A stretch of 64,000 nt of DNA, from NCBI RefSeq assembly GCF_028596025.1, contig NZ_CP117167.1, positions 3,348,001 through 3,412,000 of the forward strand. Reading direction: 5' to 3'. Under the pieces are notes generated by a model that worked only from the letters and a program-made list of their open reading frames with translations, was not told the origin of the DNA and searched no databases. This stretch comes from Mucilaginibacter jinjuensis (lineage in GTDB: Bacteria; Bacteroidota; Bacteroidia; Sphingobacteriales; Sphingobacteriaceae). Made by a program: the position numbers and the translations under genes. The number at the start of each line of letters is the position of its first letter. Position 1 is the stretch's first letter. Of the stretch, positions 26,731-35,699 are shown piece after piece.

Positions 26731-26823
26731 AGTTCATTGGTTCATTGGTTCACTTGTTCATTGGTACTTGTTGCATAGTCTGCTCTTAGACTAATGAACC
26801 CAATGAACAAGTGAACCAATGAA
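26731..26823. repeat. Inverted repeat between ctlX and arginine deiminase genes
   Basis: The arm GGTTCACTTGTTCATTGG and its complement CCAATGAACAAGTGAACC are separated by about 30 nt. Extra TTCATTGG units extend the arms. It fills nearly the whole gap and ends next to the deiminase stop codon. Confidence 0.75.
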
Positions 26824-26826
26824 CAT

Positions 26827-28269
26827 TTATATTTCGTCCCTTAACAGCGGCATACTCATACAGTGGAAACCACCGCGTGCGCGGGATAACTCAGACGATG
26901 GCATTAGTATCAACAGATCCTGCAAATCATCAATCGTAATCTTTTTATTTTCAAGCTGTTGTAGTAGCTTGGTTACTTTCACGGTTTTAAACCCACTGGC
27001 TTTAAATGCTTCTACTGTTTTATCGTTACGGTCATAGCCTAAAACAACGCCTTCTTTAAGGGCTAGCAGGTTGCACGAATCCGTCCATTGCTCGCGGGCA
27101 TCAAAAGGGAAGGTGTTATTGCCTGAATAGATGAACTTTGTAGGTTCTGTACTTTGCAGATCAACTTGACTAATATCATCCAGTAACTCCTCCAAACTCT
27201 TAAAGTGGCGTGGCTGCTGCTGATCGCTGAAAAACTGGATAATCTCCGGACGGTCTTTCAAACGTTTATCTACAAACCACGAGATTGGCTCAATTTCATT
27301 CACTGCTGCCTTGGTTATGGCCAGCGAACCCAGTAGTACCCAAACGTTTCGTTTTACCTGTGTAAAAATGGTATCGATGTGCATGTAGTCACGTTTATGC
27401 GGAATTTTAACTACGGTAACCTTCTTTACCACCTTGTTCTCAAACAGCAGTTTAATGGCCTCGTTAGCACCACTGGCGGATGTGCGCTCGCTGCAACCGA
27501 TAATTACATGGTCGGCACTTACCACCATTACGTCGCCGCCTTCGAGGGTGGTACGTTCATCATTATCCTCGCCAGGGCGGAGGAAATATTGCTCCATCTC
27601 CGGAATCTCGATGATCTTGTCCTGGTAAGCAGCAAACAGCGGATGATTAAAGAAAATATAACGTGCCAGCAAAGTTTCGCGCGAGCGTGCTTTTTTAGCA
27701 GGTTTGTTAATGAGTACGTGGCCGTTAATGATGATGCCAATATCGCGCGAAAAGATCAGGTTGGGGATGGGGGCAAAGATCATCTTTCCGTCGCTTAACG
27801 AGCCTGATATAAATACTTTAGCCAGATCAACCGGGTTTGTATTGGTCAGCTGCTCCTGTAGGCGATAGTTGCAGCTTTCAATGGCGCACACCGAGGCTAC
27901 CAGTTTTAAACGGGTTTCTTCATCAGCCAAAATATCTGTCAATAGCGACTGAAATTCGATGACTTTATTAGATGCGTGGAAGTTTTTGTTATCCGGCTTG
28001 TAGAAAGCACGTTCGTTTTCTGATGAATCGATCTCGGCTAATCGTCCGTTTATTTTTGCATCGTCCAGGAAATACATGAGCAGTTTAACGTAGTAATCAT
28101 ACTCGCCCTTGCGCATGGTATCCAGGTGAATAATGTCTTCAAAAAGCCAGTCCTGCGCTTTAGAGGGCACAACTTTACCCAAACCGCTATCGGGACTATG
28201 TATTAACAACGCACGTAAACGGCCAATTTCTGAGGTAACGTTGATCTTAAAATGTTTATCGTTTATCAT
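26827..28269 (-). CDS. Arginine deiminase-family hydrolase
   Basis: The 480-residue protein is a pentein-fold guanidine-modifying enzyme. Visible active-site parts are the N-terminal GRLRALLIHSP, NLIFSRDIGI, EGGDVMVV (Glu/Asp), MHIDTIFTQ (catalytic His region) and the C-terminal RGGFHCMSMPL with the nucleophilic Cys. It would convert arginine to citrulline and ammonia. It is longer than classic ArcA (about 410 residues), with an insertion around residues 50-130. Divergent argS and downstream ctlX and arginine decarboxylase on the same strand make an arginine-centred block. The exact substrate is inferred. Confidence 0.83.
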   Translation of the reverse strand: MINDKHFKINVTSEIGRLRALLIHSPDSGLGKVVPSKAQDWLFEDIIHLDTMRKGEYDYYVKLLMYFLDDAKINGRLAEIDSSENERAFYKPDNKNFHASNKVIEFQSLLTDILADEETRLKLVASVCAIESCNYRLQEQLTNTNPVDLAKVFISGSLSDGKMIFAPIPNLIFSRDIGIIINGHVLINKPAKKARSRETLLARYIFFNHPLFAAYQDKIIEIPEMEQYFLRPGEDNDERTTLEGGDVMVVSADHVIIGCSERTSASGANEAIKLLFENKVVKKVTVVKIPHKRDYMHIDTIFTQVKRNVWVLLGSLAITKAAVNEIEPISWFVDKRLKDRPEIIQFFSDQQQPRHFKSLEELLDDISQVDLQSTEPTKFIYSGNNTFPFDAREQWTDSCNLLALKEGVVLGYDRNDKTVEAFKASGFKTVKVTKLLQQLENKKITIDDLQDLLILMPSSELSRARGGFHCMSMPLLRDEI

Positions 28270-28313
28270 AAAGTATTAACACAAATCTATATCAAATTTT
28301 CAGGATATAAATA

Positions 28314-28346
28314 TTTCGGGCGGGTTGCGGCAATTTATTAATTTTG
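28314..28346 (+). promoter_or_regulatory. argS promoter, nearly leaderless
   Basis: TTTC (28314-28317), 21 bases and TAATTTTG (28339-28346) fit the Bacteroidota promoter form with a degenerate -33 box. The -7 box ends 4 nt before the argS ATG, so the transcript would begin at or beside the start codon. Confidence 0.5.
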
Positions 28347-28350
28347 CCGA

Positions 28351-30447
28351 ATGAATTTTATTATAGCAGCGGCTGTCAAAGCTGTTAAGACTTTATATAA
28401 TACCGATATTGCCGAAGCCGATATTAATTTGCAGGAAACCCGCAAAGAGTTTGAAGGCCAGGTAACCATCGTTACTTTTCCGTTTACCCGGTTTTCTAAA
28501 AAATCACCGGAAAAAACCGGTACTGATATTGGCGAATTTCTTCAGAATGAAGTAAACGAGGTATCAGGCTTTAATGTGATTAAAGGATTCCTGAATATCT
28601 CGTTAAGCGATAGCTACTGGTTAGATCAGCTGAACAATACCATCCTTACACCTGATTTTACCGTAGGCAAACCAAACGGTAAAAAAGTAATGGTTGAATA
28701 TTCTTCGCCAAATACCAATAAGCCTCTGCATTTGGGGCACGTACGCAATAACCTGTTGGGTTTTTCTGTTTCGGAAATTCTGGCTGCTGATGGTTACGAA
28801 GTGATTAAAGCTAATTTGGTGAACGATCGCGGCATCCACATCTGCAAATCAATGCTGGCCTGGCAAGATTTTGGCAATGGTGAGACCCCGGTTTCATCGC
28901 ACATGAAAGGTGATAAATTGGTTGGTAAATATTATGTAATTGCCGACAAACAGATTAAAAAAGAATTAAGTTCAATTCTTGACGGGATTTATAAACAAAA
29001 CGATTTATCTATATTTTCTACTAGTACATTAGTTAAAGTAAAAAGCCATCTTGAAAAGATATCTGTCTTAGAAAATAATATTTACAACGATATTGATAGA
29101 CTTATCGATGATTTAGGTAAGATTGGTTACAATTACTTCGGTCTCCCATTTCACAGAAATTGTGAATCTATTCTTGATAAAGAAATCTCTGTTAAACAAT
29201 TATTTGCAATAACTACATCTGAATTTTCAGCAGAAGACAAAGAGGTTAAATTGAAACAACTAAACAAATTGTTAAAAACGGCTTTAGAAAGTGAAGAAAA
29301 AATTGAAAAAGAAAAAGAAGAGATAACTGCACTTGCAAAATCTGCAACTCCTTTTACCAAGCGGGCACAAGGAATGTTAAAAAAATGGGAGGCTGACGAC
29401 GAAGAGGTAATTAGTCTTTGGAAAACGATGAATGGCTGGGTTTATGAAGGTTTTACAGAAACCTACAATAAACTTGGTGTTAGCTTCGATAAATTCTACT
29501 ACGAATCTAACACCTACTTATTGGGTAAAGATATTGTAGAAGAAGGTTTAGCAAGTGGCGTGTTCTTCCAAAAGCCAGATGGCTCTGTCTGGATAGATCT
29601 GACTGCTGATGGACTTGATGAAAAACTGGTACGCCGTGCCGATGGTACTTCGGTTTACATTACCCAGGATTTGGGTACTGCACAATTGAAATACGATGAT
29701 TACCACATGGATGAATCTATTTACGTGGTTGGTAATGAGCAGGATTATCACTTTAAAGTGTTGTTCCTGATCCTCCAGAAATTGGGCAAAACATGGGCAA
29801 AAGGTTTATTCCATTTATCGTACGGTATGGTCGACCTGCCATCGGGTAAAATGAAATCGCGTGAAGGTACAGTTGTTGATGCCGATGACCTGATCTCTGA
29901 AATGGAGCAAACCGCCAAAACCCAAACCGAAGCATTAGGTAAGGTTGAAGGTTACAGCGAAGAAGATAAAAATCATCTTTACCACATCATTGGTATGGGA
30001 GCTCTAAAATACTTTTTGCTTAAAGTTGAGCCGAAAAAACGTCTGTTATTCGATCCTAATGAGTCGATAGATTTTCAGGGGCATACTGGTCCGTTTATAC
30101 AGTACACCCATGCACGTATCAAATCGGTATTGAGCAGGGCAGGAGTTGATTATAGCGAAACTTTGCCGATAGAAACTTTAGATGCCGTTGAGCGCGACTT
30201 GATCATTGCCTTAACGCAGTTCCCGGAAATAATCAGTCAGGCGGCTAAAAACTATAGCCCGGCTATTATAGCAAACTATGTTTACGAACTCGCTAAAACC
30301 TTCAACAAGTTTTACCACGAAAAATCGATATTACAGGCTGAGGATGAAACTCTGAAGAAATTCCGTCTACAATTATCAGCTGCATCGGCAAGGGTGATAA
30401 GCAAAGGAATGGGATTGTTGGGTATTGAAGTGCCGGAAAGGATGTAA
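28351..30447 (+). CDS. argS: Arginyl-tRNA synthetase with an extra internal segment
   Basis: The class I synthetase shows the N-terminal Add1 domain, the HIGH-type PLHLGHVRNN (residues 125-134), the KMSKS-like GKMKSREGT and a C-terminal anticodon-binding domain ending GIEVPERM. At 698 residues it is about 100 longer than usual for Bacteroidota. The excess lies at about residues 201-335 (28951-29355), between KYYVIADKQ and TPFTKRAQGMLKKWE, where relatives have only about 25 residues. This segment is AT-rich, Lys/Glu-rich and partly coiled-coil-like. It is in frame, with all catalytic motifs intact, so the enzyme should be active. Confidence 0.95.
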   Translation: MNFIIAAAVKAVKTLYNTDIAEADINLQETRKEFEGQVTIVTFPFTRFSKKSPEKTGTDIGEFLQNEVNEVSGFNVIKGFLNISLSDSYWLDQLNNTILTPDFTVGKPNGKKVMVEYSSPNTNKPLHLGHVRNNLLGFSVSEILAADGYEVIKANLVNDRGIHICKSMLAWQDFGNGETPVSSHMKGDKLVGKYYVIADKQIKKELSSILDGIYKQNDLSIFSTSTLVKVKSHLEKISVLENNIYNDIDRLIDDLGKIGYNYFGLPFHRNCESILDKEISVKQLFAITTSEFSAEDKEVKLKQLNKLLKTALESEEKIEKEKEEITALAKSATPFTKRAQGMLKKWEADDEEVISLWKTMNGWVYEGFTETYNKLGVSFDKFYYESNTYLLGKDIVEEGLASGVFFQKPDGSVWIDLTADGLDEKLVRRADGTSVYITQDLGTAQLKYDDYHMDESIYVVGNEQDYHFKVLFLILQKLGKTWAKGLFHLSYGMVDLPSGKMKSREGTVVDADDLISEMEQTAKTQTEALGKVEGYSEEDKNHLYHIIGMGALKYFLLKVEPKKRLLFDPNESIDFQGHTGPFIQYTHARIKSVLSRAGVDYSETLPIETLDAVERDLIIALTQFPEIISQAAKNYSPAIIANYVYELAKTFNKFYHEKSILQAEDETLKKFRLQLSAASARVISKGMGLLGIEVPERM

Positions 30448-30497
30448 GGTATAGTGAGTGGTTGATTGAGTTAATCTATCGCTCTTCTTTCTCCGTC

Positions 30498-30593
30498 CGT
30501 CATGCTGAACTTGTTTCAGCACCCCACATGCTAAGCGGATATACAAAGTTTGCTACCTGTCCTGTGGGATGCCGAAATAAATTCGGCATGACG
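30498..30593. repeat. Dispersed inverted repeat, CGTCATGCTGAA family, copy 2
   Basis: The outer arms are CGTCATGCTGAACTTG and its partner in ATTCGGCATGACG; an inner pair is CACCCCACA / CTGTGGGATG. It is the same family as 17855-17965 and follows argS. Confidence 0.75.
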
Positions 30594-30607
30594 TGATGTA
30601 TAAAATA

Positions 30608-30637
30608 CGAAAGGCTTTCTAAACAGAAAGCCTTTCG
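30608..30637. terminator. Bidirectional terminator
   Basis: A perfect 13-bp stem (CGAAAGGCTTTCT) with an AAAC loop lies between the convergent argS and YXWGXW genes. Confidence 0.75.
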
Positions 30638-30685
30638 TGCTAAGAATAAATTCGAAATCGAATATCCGACTTCCGAAATCAAAAA

Positions 30686-30976
30686 CTATCTCCAATGCCC
30701 GTGTACCCAAACATGGCCACGGTTGGTGTGGCGCCAGTATCCGGCTACATAAACATGATTGTGGCGGGCATGGGTATAATATCCGTTAACATAAACATAT
30801 CGGTTTCCACGCCAGGCCCATTCGCCGGGTACCCAATAAGCGTCGGCATAAGGGGATGCCGGGCGCACATAATAGGGTTCTGCTGGTCTTTCGCTAACAT
30901 AATAGTCGCCGGCACATGAGGTAAAAAGTGTGCCAACCAAGCCTAACCCTAATATTAATTTAGTTGCTGCTTTCAT
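30686..30976 (-). CDS. YXWGXW-repeat lipoprotein
   Basis: The 96-residue protein has a lipobox ending at Cys21 (TLFTSC). Its Tyr/Trp/His-rich mature part has repeats of the YWVPGEW type (DAYWVPGEWAW, YVYVNGYYTH, HVYVAGYWRH, HVWVHGHWR). This is the YXWGXW repeat family of small exported lipoproteins common in Gram-negative bacteria, with no established biochemical role. A 12-bp inverted repeat ends 2 nt before its ATG. Confidence 0.85.
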   Translation of the reverse strand: MKAATKLILGLGLVGTLFTSCAGDYYVSERPAEPYYVRPASPYADAYWVPGEWAWRGNRYVYVNGYYTHARHNHVYVAGYWRHTNRGHVWVHGHWR

Positions 30977-30978
30977 AA

Positions 30979-31017
30979 GTTATTAGTTGTTATTTATTTC
31001 GTCTGACAACTAATAAC
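30979..31017 (-). promoter_or_regulatory. Inverted repeat touching the YXWGXW start codon
   Basis: GTTATTAGTTGT (30979-30990) and its perfect complement (31006-31017) are separated by 15 nt. In the mRNA this 12-bp hairpin would end 2 nt before the ATG and could block ribosome entry; as DNA it could be an operator. Confidence 0.5.
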
Positions 31018-31036
31018 ACCGAAAGTTTAACCCTGT

Positions 31037-31924
31037 TTATGCAAATTTTGGTGCTACAATTAGTTCTTTACTGCCCGCTGTGTATTTATAAAAACCTTCG
31101 CCGGTTTTAATTCCCTTATGCCCAGCGGTTACCATATTAACCAGCAAAGGGCATGGCGCATATTTAGGGTTGCCAAAACCTGCATGTAAAACATTTAAAA
31201 TTGCCAGACAAACATCGAGGCCAATAAAGTCGGCCAGTTGCAACGGACCCATCGGGTGGGCCATACCCAGCTTCATCACTGTATCTATCTCGTACACGCC
31301 GGCTACGCCCTCGTAGAGGGTATAAATAGCCTCGTTAATCATTGGCATCAAAATACGGTTGGCCACAAAGCCCGGGTAATCATTTACTTCAACAGGTACT
31401 TTATCCAGTTTTTCTGCCAGTTGCATGATTGTGGCAGTAACAGCATCGGTAGTGGTATACCCGCGAATCACTTCAACCAATTTCATCACCGGTACCGGGT
31501 TCATAAAATGCATCCCAATTACATTACCCGGATTTTTAGTTACTGAAGCTATTTTGGTGATAGAAATAGATGATGTATTACTGGCCAGTATGGTATCATC
31601 GGCACATAACTCACTCAATTGTTTAAACAGATCGAGTTTAATCTCACTGTTCTCCGTAGCTGCCTCAATAACCAGTTGTGCGCCTTTTACCGCCTGTTGC
31701 AAATCTGTAAAGGTGGTGATATTACCGAGCGCCTTTTGCTTGGTTGTTTCATCTGCAGTGCCTTTCTTAATCTGGCGATCGAAATTTGCGGTAATAGTTT
31801 GTATGGCCTTATCTAAAGCCTGTTGATTAATATCCGCTAGTGCAACCTGATATCCATACTGTGCAAACAAATGGGCTATGCCATTACCCATAGTACCCGA
31901 ACCTATTACCGTAATATTTTCCAT
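31037..31924 (-). CDS. hbd: 3-hydroxybutyryl-CoA dehydrogenase
   Basis: The 295-residue NAD(P)-dependent dehydrogenase oxidises or reduces 3-hydroxyacyl-CoA. It has the Rossmann motif VIGSGTMGNGIAH, SNTSSISITKIA, the catalytic His in GMHFMNPVPVMKLVEVI and the C-terminal domain with DYPGFVANRILMPMINEA and KTGEGFYKY. I use the ATG at 31924; a TTG two codons earlier is less likely. It stands alone, without thiolase or crotonase neighbours, so a role in fatty-acid breakdown, butyrate-type metabolism or phenylacetate degradation cannot be separated here. Confidence 0.9.
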   Translation of the reverse strand: MENITVIGSGTMGNGIAHLFAQYGYQVALADINQQALDKAIQTITANFDRQIKKGTADETTKQKALGNITTFTDLQQAVKGAQLVIEAATENSEIKLDLFKQLSELCADDTILASNTSSISITKIASVTKNPGNVIGMHFMNPVPVMKLVEVIRGYTTTDAVTATIMQLAEKLDKVPVEVNDYPGFVANRILMPMINEAIYTLYEGVAGVYEIDTVMKLGMAHPMGPLQLADFIGLDVCLAILNVLHAGFGNPKYAPCPLLVNMVTAGHKGIKTGEGFYKYTAGSKELIVAPKFA

Positions 31925-32323
31925 ATCCAAATGTGTAAAAAAGGTTTAATAGTTTCATCCTGTTTGTCATATTGAACGTTTGAAATATCTTCTTCAATTT
32001 TACATTTTTTGTCATTCAGAGCGACAGCGAAGAACCGACCGTAGGGAGTTCATTAATACCGATAAAATGAACACCTCATTAATAATCTTCTGCGAGGTTA
32101 AGTTATCAGTTGTATTTAAATACCTCGTAAATCAATTGCAGTATGTTGTCGGTTGCTGTAGTCCCGTTTTACGCTTATACTACACAGGCCTTAGCCACAT
32201 GGCCGGTATCCGCTTCCCCCGGGTTTATGATTTAAGGGCAGTACGCTCTATAATTTCTTAGATAAATTACCTAACCAGCAACATTTTACCATAAATAAGT
32301 ATCTTGCTTATAAAACCTACATC
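31925..32323. other. Intergenic region without a supported gene
   Basis: This roughly 400-bp stretch holds one arm of the TCATTCAGAGCGACAGCGAAGAA repeat (about 32010-32035; the paired form is at 57271-57358). The plus-strand ORF of 93 codons crossing it starts in that repeat and has no family-like sequence. I see no RNA gene here. The promoter of the next gene must lie near 32290-32320 but is not clear. Confidence 0.5.
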
Positions 32324-33490
32324 ATGCAACACAATTTAATCAGACTTTTCATTGCGGTATTGTTCGGCTGTCTTACTTTATCGGTATATAGTCAAACGGT
32401 TATCATTTCAAATAACCTCCATTTACCCGAAGACACTGTTGTAAGATCACAGCTTATCAATTCTCTAAATGGATTCCTTAAACACAAGGAAAAGCCTAAC
32501 AAGGATAATACTTACGTGCTTAATGAAAACCTGCTGGCAACCTCTGCCTTGCTGGATGAAATGAAGGGCATGGAACAAAATGCCGCTTTTAAAGATCCTG
32601 CTCCTTACAAAGCATACCTCACTAACTTAGTAGGCGACGGTAGCGGAAGCCTAATTGTACAGTTAGCTTACATGGGGATAAAAGATGGGCAACCTGTTTT
32701 AAGGGCAAACTTTAAACTATTGGCTCAGAAAAAGGGCAATCAATTCTATTTCAGCTCGCCCTTGAAAATGTATACCCACAGCTGGAAAAGCAAAAAGAAA
32801 GGCACGCTCACTTTTTATTATAAAGATACCCTAAGCGCCGTTGATGCGGATGAATACTACAAAAAGGTTCAGTTTTATAATAAAAAACTGAAAGCTCCCG
32901 ATGAACTGACTGATATTTACTACTGCGATAATTTTACCGAAGCGCAGCAGATACTGGGTGTTGATTACCGCTTGGAATATAACGGCATCCCTAACGACAT
33001 TCTCGCAACAAAAGAGAATAATAAGAACCTGATGCTAAATGCCTGGACCGACCTTAAATACCGTTTCGATCCGCATGATTTATGGCATGAGCGTTTACGT
33101 GCTGTAGTATCATCAGATGTAATTAACCGCCCTGTAGACGAAGGTTGTGCCTATCTATACGGCGGGAGTTGGGGTTTTACATGGCCCGAATTACAAACTA
33201 AGTTTAAAGCCTACATTGCCGAACACCCCGATGCCGACTGGTTGAAACTTTACCTCGATGCAGCAAATTTTTCACCCGCGCCTAAAACACTGAGAGTCTC
33301 TTTTATGCTGAATGCTTTGATTGTAAGAAAGATTGAAGCCGAAAAAGGATTCCCTGCGGTAATACAATTATTAAGCTGCGGCAAAAAAGAAGCAGGCGAT
33401 GAAAATTACTTCAAAGCTTTAGATCAGATTGTCGGGATTAATAAGGGAAATTTTAATGAGAAGATGGGAGAGTTGACTAAGGGGATGTAG
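32324..33490 (+). CDS. Secreted protein resembling a degenerate gluzincin peptidase
   Basis: The 388-residue protein has the signal peptide MQHNLIRLFIAVLFGCLTLS followed by VYSQ. Around residue 250 the stretch PHDLWHERLR (His251, His255, Glu256) is followed by RPVDEGCAYLYGG (Glu273). This resembles the HExxH plus downstream DEG-Tyr layout of M1/MA-type metallopeptidases, but the second zinc His is Arg. It may be an inactive relative, or use His251 instead. I do not recognise a named family and claim no activity. Confidence 0.65.
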   Translation: MQHNLIRLFIAVLFGCLTLSVYSQTVIISNNLHLPEDTVVRSQLINSLNGFLKHKEKPNKDNTYVLNENLLATSALLDEMKGMEQNAAFKDPAPYKAYLTNLVGDGSGSLIVQLAYMGIKDGQPVLRANFKLLAQKKGNQFYFSSPLKMYTHSWKSKKKGTLTFYYKDTLSAVDADEYYKKVQFYNKKLKAPDELTDIYYCDNFTEAQQILGVDYRLEYNGIPNDILATKENNKNLMLNAWTDLKYRFDPHDLWHERLRAVVSSDVINRPVDEGCAYLYGGSWGFTWPELQTKFKAYIAEHPDADWLKLYLDAANFSPAPKTLRVSFMLNALIVRKIEAEKGFPAVIQLLSCGKKEAGDENYFKALDQIVGINKGNFNEKMGELTKGM

Positions 33491-33512
33491 TAAAAATGAC
33501 TTGTTAGAATTT

Positions 33513-33586
33513 GTCATTTCGACGGAGGAGAAATCTTGTAAAGTAGGACTTCTACACGCAGAAGATCTCTCCTTCGTCGAGATGAC
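33513..33586. repeat. Dispersed inverted repeat, GTCATTTCGACG family, copy 1
   Basis: The outer arms GTCATTTCGACGGAGGAGAA and TCTCCTTCGTCGAGATGAC form a long hairpin. A related copy at 56553-56628 differs in the middle of both arms in a pairing-preserving way. Confidence 0.8.
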
Positions 33587-33614
33587 AACATGGTTGTGTT
33601 CCTACGAAAAATAC

Positions 33615-35699
33615 TTACTTCAACGGCAACGTAAACCAAAATGTACTGCCTTTACCCAATTCAGTATCAACCCCAATTTGCCCACCGTGGCGTTTAATAA
33701 TTTCTGAGCTGATGTACAAGCCCAAACCTAAACCAGAGTATTGCGAACCGGCATAATCGGCACGGTAGTAACGGGTAAACAGGTGGGGGATTTTGTCGGC
33801 ACTAATGCCAGGGCCTGTATCTTTCACCGATATTTTGGCCATATCGCCAAGTTTTTCTACAATAAAATAAATCTCGATACTGTCGGGTGCGTATTTTACG
33901 GCGTTGTTTACCAGGTTTACCACCACCTGGTCTATACGGTGCTCATCGGCAAAAACCTGCAAATGTTCGTCGCCCTGCAAAATCAGTTTATGTTTGCCTG
34001 CCATACGTACGTGGTTGCAGCAGCTGTTCAACATATCGGCAATGGTAAATGTGGCTTTATTGAGGTGCAGCTGGCCTTCAGTTGTACGTGTAGAGTTAAG
34101 CAACTCATCAATTAAGCCTGTTATCTTATCCATACTTCTGTTGGCTTGCTCAATCAGCTTTGGAAATATTGGGGATGGCTTCTCTTTCATCCGGTCCAAA
34201 AGCTGTAATGAGGCTTTTAAAGCAGTAGTGGGCGTTTTTAACTCGTGGCTGGCAATACTGATAAAATCGTCTTTACGCTGCTCCTCAACCTTCAGATCGG
34301 TAATGTCCATTACTATACCCGAAAAATTGGCCGGGTGTACACCATGTGCCGGATACAATTTCCCGGTTGCACGTATCCAGCGGAGTTGCTTGTCGTGAAA
34401 TCCTGTAATAGCATACTCAACCTGATAGTTGGTATTATTTGTTATTGCTTCATTTACCAGTCTTACAACCTCATCCCGGTATTCGTCGGTAATTTGTTGA
34501 GTTGCCAGTTCGTTTGTTACTTCATCTTCCGGATAAAATCCAAAGATCTGCTTTAAACGATCTGAAAATACATACTCCCTTTTCTCTACATCGTAATACC
34601 AGGTGCCAAGTTCGGATGACTCAATTGCCATTCTTAGCTTGTTCTCAGCCTCTTCAACCCGCTGGCGCGACAATACTTTGTCTGTAACGTCAATAACGGT
34701 GGCTAATACGGCTGTGGTGTTGCCCTCAGTATCTTTAAGAGGCTGATAATAGTAGTCGACATAGAACAACCTTTTGCCGCCGTTTGGCCTGTTAAAGATA
34801 ACCTGGGTTTCGCGATTGGTTATTACCTCGCCGGTTTCAAAAACGTGTTTCCAAAGTGCCGGGAAGCGCTGATTGGTCAGTTCGGGAAAAACTTCCAGCA
34901 TGGGTTTGCCCATAACCTGTTCCCTGGTTTTATCCCAGAATGAAAGCAGGGAATCATTAGTAGTTGTAATTACCTGATTAGGGCCTTCTAAAACTACAAC
35001 GGGTGCCGGTAACTGGCTCAGTATCTGATCCAGTTTGGTTTCGCTGTCATGTAATTCTTTATTCAGCTTCTCCAGATTTTCCTGCGAAGTAAACAGCTTC
35101 AGCGTACGGTCAAAGATCCGCTCTTCCAGTTCGTTATTAAGGTTGTTTAAAGTGTTTTGAGTTTCCTGCAGCTCGTCATTAATCGCATTTAATTCTTCAT
35201 TTGCGGCTCCAAGTTCTTCGTTAGCGGCGGCAAGTTCTTCATTTAAAGCTTGTTCGCGCTGCAGGGCCTCTTCCTTTTCTATAGCACGCTCAATGGCCTG
35301 TTTCCCCAGAAAACGATCAGTAATATCTGTAGCAGTGTGTAAAATGCAAATGGTATTACCTTCGGCATTCTTAATGGCGCGGTATTCGAAATCGAAATAT
35401 AGGGTCTGTAATTTGCCATTAACTATCAGATCGGCAGGGGTATCTGTGCCCGAAATGGTGATCCCCTCATTCCAAACACGTTTAAACATTTCGATAAACG
35501 GCTGGCCTTTCAGTTCGGGAAGGGCATCTTCTAAAGTTTTGCCTATTACACTGCTATCTTTATTCCAAATCTGCAACATGGCATCGTTAGCCAGCTGAAT
35601 TATAGCATCTTCTGTAACATGTATGGCGGTAGCCGTGTTGGTGAGTGAAAGCACTTCTATGAGTTGCTCATTGCTTAAAAGATAGTCGGAGGGGCTCAT
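33615..35699 (-). CDS. PAS-domain sensor histidine kinase
   Basis: The 694-residue cytoplasmic kinase has no membrane segment. PAS domains lie at about 10-130, 222-342 and 352-470. A coiled coil rich in NEEL heptads (140-220) joins the first two. HisKA follows at 475-545 (SHELKTPTTALK, phosphorylated His485), then HATPase at about 590-692 with an N-box (VVNLVNNAVKYAP), DTGPGIS and YSGLGLGLYIS. There is no receiver domain and no adjacent regulator, so its partner is unknown. The PAS domains suggest sensing of a small ligand, redox state or light. Confidence 0.92.
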   Translation of the reverse strand: MSPSDYLLSNEQLIEVLSLTNTATAIHVTEDAIIQLANDAMLQIWNKDSSVIGKTLEDALPELKGQPFIEMFKRVWNEGITISGTDTPADLIVNGKLQTLYFDFEYRAIKNAEGNTICILHTATDITDRFLGKQAIERAIEKEEALQREQALNEELAAANEELGAANEELNAINDELQETQNTLNNLNNELEERIFDRTLKLFTSQENLEKLNKELHDSETKLDQILSQLPAPVVVLEGPNQVITTTNDSLLSFWDKTREQVMGKPMLEVFPELTNQRFPALWKHVFETGEVITNRETQVIFNRPNGGKRLFYVDYYYQPLKDTEGNTTAVLATVIDVTDKVLSRQRVEEAENKLRMAIESSELGTWYYDVEKREYVFSDRLKQIFGFYPEDEVTNELATQQITDEYRDEVVRLVNEAITNNTNYQVEYAITGFHDKQLRWIRATGKLYPAHGVHPANFSGIVMDITDLKVEEQRKDDFISIASHELKTPTTALKASLQLLDRMKEKPSPIFPKLIEQANRSMDKITGLIDELLNSTRTTEGQLHLNKATFTIADMLNSCCNHVRMAGKHKLILQGDEHLQVFADEHRIDQVVVNLVNNAVKYAPDSIEIYFIVEKLGDMAKISVKDTGPGISADKIPHLFTRYYRADYAGSQYSGLGLGLYISSEIIKRHGGQIGVDTELGKGSTFWFTLPLK

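Noticed and set aside
31980..32261. Plus-strand ORF of 93 codons in a gene gap
   Set aside because: It begins in a dispersed repeat arm, has no signal peptide or conserved motif and no promoter I can support.
33501..33707. Plus-strand ORF of 68 codons
   Set aside because: It reads through the GTCATTTCGACG inverted repeat and into the antisense of the histidine kinase gene.
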